Origin: Daucus carota subsp. sativus | Taxonomy: Eukaryota; Streptophyta; Magnoliopsida; Apiales; Apiaceae | Direction: 5' to 3' | Assembly (NCBI RefSeq): GCF_001625215.2 | Contig: NC_030384.2 | Location: forward strand, 44,116,390 to 44,180,389 | Length of the DNA: 64,000 bases | Shown: in pieces, positions 56,778 through 64,000 of the stretch | Position numbering within the stretch: the stretch's first letter is position 1 | How the letters are laid out: each line of letters begins with the position of its first letter | Notes under the pieces: model-generated | Databases searched by the model: none | What the model was told of the DNA's origin: nothing | Seen by the model: only the letters and a program-made list of their open reading frames with translations | Program-made: the position numbers and the translations under genes

Positions 56778-59163
56778 TCAACTATCTCTCGATGAAGTCC
56801 CTCCATGCTTTCCCCGGCTCTGGAAATCCATCTCGTTCTTGTACCTCGTTGATTTTCTTCGGCCCTTCTTCTTCTCCATATCGGGGTCATGCACAACTCT
56901 CGGGAAAGCAAGCTCGGTAGGATATCGAGGATCACCCTTGTTTGGAATTGGCTCAAAGATACCATTATAAATCTTCGATTGGTTCTCTAACTTATACCAA
57001 TCACCAACAAACCCATGGAAGTCCATCCTCACATGTGAACAACATGCAATTACATGGGAGCAAGGGATTCTATAAGCTTGAAATTTTCCACAAGTACAAC
57101 TAGACTCCATAAGACGAACCGTGTGTGTGTTTCCCCCTTTCAACCCATCCTTCCTTGTAACTACTTGGAATAACCAAGTCCCCCGATCAAATATCTTCAC
57201 ACTATGACCCGTGGAACGTCTTACAGCACGGTTCAAGAGATGGGATGCATATTTGGTGAAAATATTACCTTTCGATACTTGTGTTGCAATCTCAAGGCGA
57301 CGTTGATCAAAGTACTCAACCGTCTTATGGAATAGTACTCGCACCAATGAAGTAAGCGGGAGCCTCCGAGCATCGACAATTGCATTGTTCCAACTCTCAG
57401 CATGGTTGGTAGTCATGATGCCAAAACGATGATGCTCGTAGTCATGTGCCAGTGACCAGTTCCTTACTGGTTTGTCCTCAAACCATGCAAGTGCTCGAGG
57501 CTCTAGTGCCAACAACTCACCCCATAGTAGTTCAAATTTCTTAGGCTGGACCTGATATGCCAACTCAACCAATCTATCCTTCAATCCAGCTTTCTTGAAT
57601 TTGGTGGCAAAGTTTGTGGCAAAATGTCTCACACAGTACCGATGATGATTAAGTGGCTCACACCATCCCTCCTTCTGCATAGCTGCCATGATCCCTAAAT
57701 GTTTATCAGAAATGATACATATCCCGTGCCTCCGACCAACCACCAAGCTCCTCAACCTATCCATGAACCACTCCCAGCTAGAGTTGTTCTCCGACTCCAC
57801 TATAGCACACGCCAATGGTAGAATGTGACTAAAACCATCTACAGCTGTTGCACTCAGAAGAACACCCGGATATGGTCCATACAAATGAGTCCCGTCTATC
57901 AGTATGACGGGTCTGCAATACTCGAAGCCATCAATGCATGGCTTAAAAGCCCAGAACAATCTCCTAAATGTCACTTCCTGTTCCAAATAAATAACAAACA
58001 TTACATTAGAAAATGAATAACGGAGTCCAAATACTTAATGAAAATGAATTAAATTAGACGGTGATAGAACATACCTCTAGGTGCTCTGCATCATCCTCCT
58101 TAAAGCACCACTCCACCTTCGTGCCCACATTGAAGGACTGAAGAGTTTCCATCAAATGTGGCAAGTCCTCATATGATCCTTCCCACGAGCCATGAATATC
58201 CTCCAATGCAATCTTCTTTGCATTCCTAATCTTTTTTCGGCCCGGCTCATATCCAAACTTATCTTTAGCAGTGGCTAACAACACCTTCTCCTTAATTGTC
58301 GGATCAGCAACAATTTGAGATTTAATCACTCCAGCAATCTCCGAGGCTGTCAAGTTGGGATGATCTCGTGTGATGGTAGTGCTCAAGCAAGTATGTGGTC
58401 CTACACTCTCCATGATTTGAAATTTACCATGTGAAGTCCTCTTTCTAGCTTTCAACTTCCAAATACAACCATCATTTCTATACTTGCAAGCAACATACCA
58501 ACTACTCGGATCTGATCGTATCACTCCAATCTCTAAGTGATTCTGAATGTGGTATTGCTTCACCACATGCATCAAATCCTCTTTCGTGCTAAATAACCTT
58601 CCCTCCTTCAACTCCAACGGGACCTCATTATTTTCAACCTCGACATCGTCGAATGAGGTCATCCTCTCTAAATGGGATGTATCCACAGACATATAGCTAT
58701 CACCCACATCCTGATCATGTCTAAAATGACTACCCCCCGAATCACGCCCACTACTCTTCTCCCCCACACTCGAACTACTCCTTACCAAATTTCCATCACA
58801 AGACAATTTCTCTACATAAAGTTCAACAAAAAATGGCATCCCTTTTGACACCACAACACCAAACATTAATTCTACATCATCATCATCCTCAATAGGTATA
58901 ATCCCGAATTTCAAATTATCGGGATTTTTAGACCTATAAAATATCCTCAACCTACTACTACTATCAATCTTCAACTTGGAATGTAACAAAGCACATAAAT
59001 TGGCATAATTCATAGATAAATCGAGTCTAACATGCTTTGAAACAGGTTTATCATAAATAAAACCTTCTAATTGAGATTCGATAATATTACCATCATGGTA
59101 TATCCATCCAACAACCGTATTCCCAGCTTTCGAACCCGAGCCCGAACCCGAACCGGAAGCCAT
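56778..59163 (-). CDS. MULE (Mutator-like) transposase, intact-looking
   Basis: Exons 59163-58075 and 57977-56778 (GT-AG, phase 0) give 762 residues with no stop or frameshift. Order: a Gly/Ser start; a PB1-like domain (about 13-115); a plant MuDR N-terminal zinc-binding region (about 190-270; EGRLFSTKEDLMHVVKQY, with C and H residues in VACKYRNDGCIWKLKA ... GPHTC); and the MULE DDE domain with Asp391 (LIDGTHLYG), Asp454 (ISDKHLGI) and Glu557 (TNHAESWNNA). Then comes a SWIM zinc finger with C657, C659, C669 and H671 (CTCGKFQAYRIPCSH) and a basic tail. All catalytic and zinc residues are present, so the protein could be active. PB1 plus MULE recalls the domesticated MUSTANG-B group, but the flanking repeat arrays suggest a transposon. 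Palindrome arrays lie 156 bp upstream of the ATG and 252 bp past the stop. Confidence 0.93.
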
Positions 59164-59318
59164 GATTGTATCTAGGAAAGGTTTGAAATATGAATTATGG
59201 CAGATTTTGGGGAATTAGGGCTCAACAAAATTTGGGTGTATGGCAGTGTGTATAGAGGTTAGGCAGTGTGTGTGTATGGCAGTGTGTTATGTTTTGGCTG
59301 GGGAAGTTTTAAAAAACA

Positions 59319-59541
59319 CAAAACGCTAGACGCAATAGCGTCTAGCTAATACATAAAATATATTTAACACAAAACGCTACATGCTGTAGCGTTTTAACCT
59401 AATTATTATTTTTAAAATGTTTAAAACAGCAACGCTATACGCATTAGCGTCTTACTTATATGTAGAATGTATTTTAACTTAAAACGCTACTTGCTGTAGC
59501 GTTTTAATATAACTATTTTTTTAAAATGTTTAAAACGCTGA
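59319..59541. repeat. Palindrome array, promoter side of the MULE gene
   Basis: Four full copies at about 59319, 59371, 59429 and 59480, plus a half-site (AAAACGCTG) at 59532, of the same palindrome as 56213-56525. Spacing is 51-58 bp, more regular than in the other array. The sites alternate between CTAG/CTAT and CTAC half-sites. It lies directly upstream of the transposase ATG. Confidence 0.85.
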
Positions 59542-59740
59542 TTTTTAATAGGCATATTAAATTTCTTTTAATTTAAACACACATTTGTTTGAATTAAAAA
59601 TGATTTGTAAAATGTATATTGAATTTGTAAAATGTATATTAAATTAAAAATGTATATTAAAAATGATTTGTAAAAATATCAAAATTTTTTTGATGGAAAT
59701 TTGAATTAAAACCTTGAATTAATTTAAGTTAAATTAAAGT
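59542..59740. other. AT-rich spacer
   Basis: Short direct repeats of TTTGTAAAATGTATATT; nothing else seen. Confidence 0.6.
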
Positions 59741-60272
59741 ATAAAATTATCATTCCGCCGGCGTCTCGGCTTCAGGGCCTTCGGCCCTTCAGCCTCGCTT
59801 AATTAGGGTTTAGGCTCGAGGGAGTAGGGCCTACCGGCCCTACTCCCTCAATCCTAAACCCTAACCGTCGGCCAATTTATATGCAGTATGAATTAATCTT
59901 TCTAAAACCCAAACCTAAACCCTAAATGTTAACGGTTATAAAATTATCATTCCGCCGGCGTCTCGGCTTCAGGGCCTTCGGCCCTTCAGCCTCGCTTCAT
60001 TAGGGTTTAGGCTCGAGGGAGTAGGGCCTACCGGCCCTACTCCCTCAATCCTAAACCCTAACCGTCGGCCAATTTATATGCAGTATGAATTAATCTTTCT
60101 AAAACCCAAACCTAAACCCTAAATGTTAACGGTTATAAAATTATCATTCCGCCGGCGTCTCGGCTTCAGGGCCTTCGGCCCTTCAGCCTCGCTTAATTAG
60201 GGTTTAGGCTCGAGGGAGTAGGGCCTACCGGCCCTACTCCCTCAATCCTAAACCCTAACCGTCGGCCAATTT
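59741..60272. repeat. 197-bp tandem repeat with GC-rich hairpins, 2.7 units
   Basis: Units start at 59741, 59938 and 60135 (period 197); the third is cut after GTCGGCCAATTTA. Each unit has a 62-bp inverted repeat (first at 59803-59864; 29-bp arms with three or four mismatched positions, loop TACC) whose arms carry TTAGGGTTTAGG and GGGAGTAGGGCC. A second smaller hairpin, AGGGCCTTCGGCCCT, lies before it. AAACCCTAA-type telomere-like motifs are frequent. Units are nearly identical by eye, so the amplification is recent. It lies between the 3' end of the PMD gene and the promoter of the transposase gene. Confidence 0.93.
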
Positions 60273-60408
60273 AATTATTAAAACATTAAAGCTATACTAA
60301 AACAGAAACATACGACATGAAATTAAAATATTTACAAGATCCGTGCTATCATATATCACAAGTTCAGCATCCTATAACTAGAATATCATCAAAAACCGAC
60401 AAATATAA
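60273..60408. other. 3' flank of the plant-mobile-domain gene
   Basis: AT-rich, probable 3' UTR of the minus-strand gene. Confidence 0.5.
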
Positions 60409-62869
60409 TCATCCCCTATGTGAACCAGTACCACAGTCAGGAACCTTCTTAGCCCTCTTTGACCGGCGAACAAAAAAGACGTCAAAAGGGGGTACAATAG
60501 GCTGCGTAGCAGGCTGACTAGGCTGACTAGGCTGCGTAGACTGTGTAGACTGTGATGAGCTGCCCAAGTCAAAAGGGGGTACCTCTGGTGTACCATGCCA
60601 AGGTCGAATCCTATGCTGACGCTGCACAACAGGAGGAGGCTGCTCTGTACTGGTATCTGGCATCTGAGAAGTCTGCTGCTCAGGTACTGGCTGTGAAGGC
60701 AAACTTAGGCCTAGAGAAAAACTAGGCCACCAGTCACCGGCATCGGTAGTAGTAGCAGCGGCAGCAGCAGCAGGGGCAGTAGAAGCCTCAGCTACAGTAG
60801 CAGTACCTGTGGCAGCAGCAGCAGCATGGGGAGTAGAAGCCTCGGCTACAGTAGCAGTAGCTGTGGCAGCAGCAGCAGCAGCAGAAGCATCAGCAACAGT
60901 AGCTGTAGCAGCAGTAGCATCAGACTCTGGGCCTCGATCCTCGCCTGTACCTAAATGATCCGCATGAGCAGCATCATCATCCGGCTCATCAACTAATCGT
61001 CCACCGCCTCGGCCTCCATCACCACGAGCACGGCCTCCTCTGCCACGAGCACGGCCTCTCTCGGCACCACCACGGCCTCTCCTGCCACCACCACGGCCTC
61101 CTCTACCACCTGCATCCTCCCCTCCCCCGTCCTGTCTAGCATCCTGCTCCTCAACTTGACGTGGATCAAACCTGTATGCATTCCGATCTCGGAGATGGTG
61201 CAGACTCTGAGTGGCTAGTTGGGACATATCCGGGAGGACGTCTGCTGTCCTGGCTGCTATAGTCTCTAGCACAACTCCCTGAAATACAACGAATACAAAT
61301 GCAATATCAACTACTAGAACCCATCAAATAAAGCATGACGACTAATACAACTAATACCCCAACTACAGATAAGGAATACACACGACACATATCACAGAAA
61401 GTACAGATATAATAGTCAAAAAATACTTACCAGGTGGGTATGCAGTGCACCCAACTGACTAATGAACCTCACAGTCCGAGGCAAGTACCAATCCATGTAC
61501 TCTGGGACTGTAGCATGACCATCAATCACGTCATCAATCCAAATATGCTCCAGACGATGCTGCCAGTGTGTCATACTCGGCTGATGTACGACTGCATAAT
61601 CCAAGACCTTCTGGCCCCTCAACGTCATAACGTGATGCTCGTGGGAGTAGTGTGGCTGATCAGGAATACGCTGTATCATGCCAAACTGTCTAGCAACTCT
61701 GTCCGGCTGATGTGGCTCGACTATGTAAACACATATCATGGGGCCGCGAAAGCGCCAGAGATGACGGCCAGCTAAACAATAGTCTGGCAGTGTATCAAGA
61801 ATCCCAGCATAAGGCTCCCAAATAAACTCATGTGGAGCAAGCGCATCCAATGCCGCCCGAGACGTAGTCACAGTGCTTCCATCACTCTCAACGAATGAAT
61901 GTCCAACAAGCCACCTATAGACATCATAGGAATACAAAAAAACACATTAGTCAATTTAAAGAAACAATTCACAACTTGAAATGTACAAACCAGTAAAAAC
62001 ACAGCTACTATGTACCTGGCTCCATGTGGTCCTGGAAGCTGATGCCCCCAAAAAGCAACATCCTCTAATGGAACAGTGGTCCGAACAGGGGCAAGAGTGG
62101 GCAACCTCTCCCATGCCCATAGCTGCAGTAAGAGAAGGCATCCAGCTACCTCCTTAATACTCGCTTTGCAACCATTGCAAAGCTCCCTGTATAGACGAGC
62201 TAGAACAGCTGGACCCCATGCATAGCCTCCGAGCGCCTCCAGGTCACGAACAAAATGAACCCACGAGGAGTGTATAAGTCCACCAGAATGGTCGGTGAAC
62301 AGTGACCCCCCAAACAACTGTAGCAAGTAACACCTGGCGTGAAGCCTGATCTCCTCAACGCCTGCATCATCACGTAATCTCGCTGGAGTGAGACCCTCTA
62401 CCCATGTGAGCCGTAGCCTCGAGTTATTGAAAGCCTCGGGTGGAGGAATCTGTCCAAATACCTCACCAACGATGGTCTCCCATCTCTGTCCAGGTGGAGG
62501 GCCTACAGGACACATAACAGGCTCTCCGTCAATGGGTAACCCGAGCAAGACACCAACATCCTGCAGTGTAATAGTACACTCTCCCATCGGCAGGTGGAAT
62601 GAATGTGTCTCTGGTCGCCATCTCTCTACCAGAGCACCAAGCAAACTCCAATCAAGCTGAAGAGTGGATACCCGAGCTACCCCATAAAAACCAGCTGCCT
62701 GCAGAATGGGGATCAATCGAACATCAATGTTCAAATCAGACTGGTTGGCATCACGACGCCTGAAATACTGCAAGGGCGCAGCACCAGTTCTCCAGACAGA
62801 ACGAGACCTATGACTGGCCTGTAGGTGAAGAAGGCTAGGATCACGAGGTCCCTGGTCTCTAATAATAGC
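60409..62869 (-). CDS. Plant mobile domain (PMD, MAIN-like) protein, 5' exon not found
   Basis: Exons 62869-62016, 61914-61431 and 61278-60409 join with GT-AG introns and matching phases to about 734 residues. The first begins at an acceptor (TTCACAG|GCTATT), so the start codon lies in an unseen upstream exon. The PMD covers the first 430 residues or so: GPRDPSLLHLQASHRSRSVW, then ILQAAGFYGVARV, LVERWRPETHSFHLPMGECTITLQDVGVLLGLPIDG, and FRGPMICVYIVEPHQPDRVARQFG. The C-terminal part is low-complexity: an RGG-type Gly/Arg block, then Ala/Thr repeats (ATVAEAST), ending FVRRSKRAKKVPDCGTGSHRG. PMD proteins are known as host genes (MAIN, MAIL1; silencing and meristem maintenance) and as passengers of transposons. 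The transposon-type C-terminus, the missing first exon and the MULE next door favour a transposon-borne copy. Databases often mislabel such proteins as protein phosphatase 7 long form; no phosphatase domain is present. Confidence 0.85.
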
Positions 62870-63809
62870 CTGTGAACAAAAACAAGGAAATACAAAGTCA
62901 GCACATCATACTAACCTTAGAGAGAAACTAATTAAAACAAAGCAACTACTTAATCTTGAAATGGGAACTATAACTAGACATAAATCACTTATTTCTGAAA
63001 AATATACGTAAACAAAAAAAAATTATTATTCTAAGGAATAAAATGTATTGCCAAACGGACGATGAATATTTGAGTAATTGGATGATTATTTATATTTATG
63101 AAATTAGCCGGTACGCCTCGTTGATCTGGTGATGGCACCCAGAAAATGCCACAAAGCGATGCTTAGGAACTGTCCCTGCTATATTTACTGTTTTCTTGTT
63201 CTTGTTTGGAATCCAAGAATAGATCTCAGGATTTGGGATAAAATAAGCATAAAAAATAGAAATTTGCAGATTATATTAAAATCCTAGTCATATTTTATTG
63301 TTAAACAGAGGAATCAACGTGCACTAAAAAAAGATGGTATGAAACTTTTAAATCAGAGAGAACATTATTTTCATATATAATAAATAAGAAGAAAAAATGT
63401 CATCCAAAATCCAGATTTTTGTCTTCATATAAAGTTCTCAAGTCATAATATCCAACACAATATGTAAGGCCTCTCTAAGGTATCCCTTTGTTTTATTTAC
63501 AACATTATAGCACGGTGTATTGCTTTACTCTTTTGGTGAGAGATTCATGACTTTTTGCCCAAAGACTTATGCAGCTTACAGATTAAACTCTACACCATCC
63601 GGTAACACTGTATCCTACATGTCAATAGCATCTCACAATTGTCACTGCTAGAGTCTGAGTTTAGTTTGTTCTGGACACGTTTATCTTGTTTTCATATTAG
63701 ACTTGTTTCGTTTAGAAGGAAACTAAAAACTCTCTTGGTCCTTGGTCTTTATGGTCCCGAAATTTCACTTATTCATTGCTATGTTATGTATGCTTATTGT
63801 GTTCTGCAG
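62870..63809. other. Gap between the PMD gene and the HINT exon
   Basis: No coding exon recognised on either strand. On the minus strand a donor-like AAG|GTTAGT occurs near 62915, but no in-frame ATG precedes it. None of the expected upstream HINT sequence (the DKIISKEIP and ILLIPK regions) is seen on the plus strand. No palindrome array is present here. Confidence 0.55.
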
Positions 63810-63927
63810 GCAGAGGAGAGGCACTGCGAAATTCTTGGTAGGCTTCTTTACACCGCAAAGCTTGTTGCTAAACAAGAAGGTCTTGACGATGGCTTCAGAA
63901 TTGTGATCAATGACGGACCAAATGGAT
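63810..63927 (+). CDS. HINT/HIT-family nucleotide-binding protein, single internal exon (partial)
   Basis: An exon between a CAG acceptor (63807-63809) and a GT donor (63928) encodes AEERHCEILGRLLYTAKL then VAKQEGLDDGFRIVINDGPNG. This matches the middle of plant HINT1-type purine phosphoramidases (14-kDa zinc-binding protein / HIT protein). The HxHxH catalytic triad would be in the next exon, beyond the window. The preceding exons should hold the N-terminal half but are not found in the 940 bp between here and the PMD gene. Either intron length is large, or the transposon island interrupted the gene, or this is a truncated copy. Confidence 0.8.
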
Positions 63928-64000
63928 GTTAGTATCTTCATATTGATCCATCATATTATAACTACAAAGCTATATATAGATATTCCTGAGCTTATAAGAG
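63928..64000 (+). other. Start of the following HINT intron
   Basis: Donor GGAT|GTTAGT then AT-rich sequence to the window edge. Confidence 0.6.

Noticed and set aside
56213-59541. CRISPR-like look of regularly spaced palindromes
   Set aside because: Plant nuclear DNA with introns; spacers are AT-rich filler and sites vary; no cas genes.
60409-62869. Serine/threonine phosphatase 7 long-form label
   Set aside because: No metallophosphatase motifs are present; the visible domain is the plant mobile domain.

Overview
The window is plant nuclear DNA. Genes carry GT-AG introns and plant-only families are present: GASA/snakin, ERD15, an SDP1 lipase, a chloroplast PrfB3-type release-factor relative, PICBP-like calmodulin binding and the plant mobile domain. 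Intergenic DNA is AT-rich and full of plant MITEs, an LTR retrotransposon, poly(A) retroelements and a MULE. The gene set fits a eudicot; a particular family (for example Apiaceae) is only a guess.

Layout. 1-8.3 kb: two tandem berberine-bridge-enzyme-like (BBE-like) oxidases (a 3' fragment and a complete gene) inside a segmental duplication whose copies took different insertions. 8.3-14.6 kb: an SDP1-like triacylglycerol lipase on the minus strand (3 coding exons, probable leader intron). 16-16.7 kb: a hAT-type MITE. 17.8-21.8 kb: a PICBP-like calmodulin-binding protein with an apparent GC-AG intron. 23.5-31.5 kb: a poly(A) retroelement, a second hAT-type MITE and a 5.6-kb LTR retrotransposon with matching LTRs but decayed coding capacity. 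32.6-37.1 kb: two related small single-exon genes with the N-terminal signature MAGLQYxFFPTDF, with Stowaway copies and a truncated LINE between them. 38.3-39.1 kb: a four-exon GASA gene (minus). 39-44.8 kb: gene-free DNA with MITEs and a direct duplication. 44.8-46.6 kb: ERD15 with a leader intron. 49.5-50.3 kb: an F-box gene. 51.7-55.6 kb: a PrfB3-like gene in six exons. 56.2-62.9 kb: a transposon island (minus) with an intact-looking MULE transposase between arrays of a short palindrome, a 197-bp tandem repeat of GC-rich hairpins, and a plant-mobile-domain gene. 63.8 kb: one HINT/HIT-family exon running off the window.

The host genes have unrelated housekeeping, stress and lipid roles and form no pathway. 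The most unusual material is in the mobile DNA: the palindrome arrays around the MULE gene and their decayed relative at 7.5 kb; the LTR element whose primer-binding site appears to match the anticodon arm of tRNA-Ile with a C opposite the wobble base; and three insertions only 15-23 bp long that consist almost entirely of a poly(A) tract between 14-17 bp target-site duplications. All exon joins were made by eye from reading frame and splice consensus.
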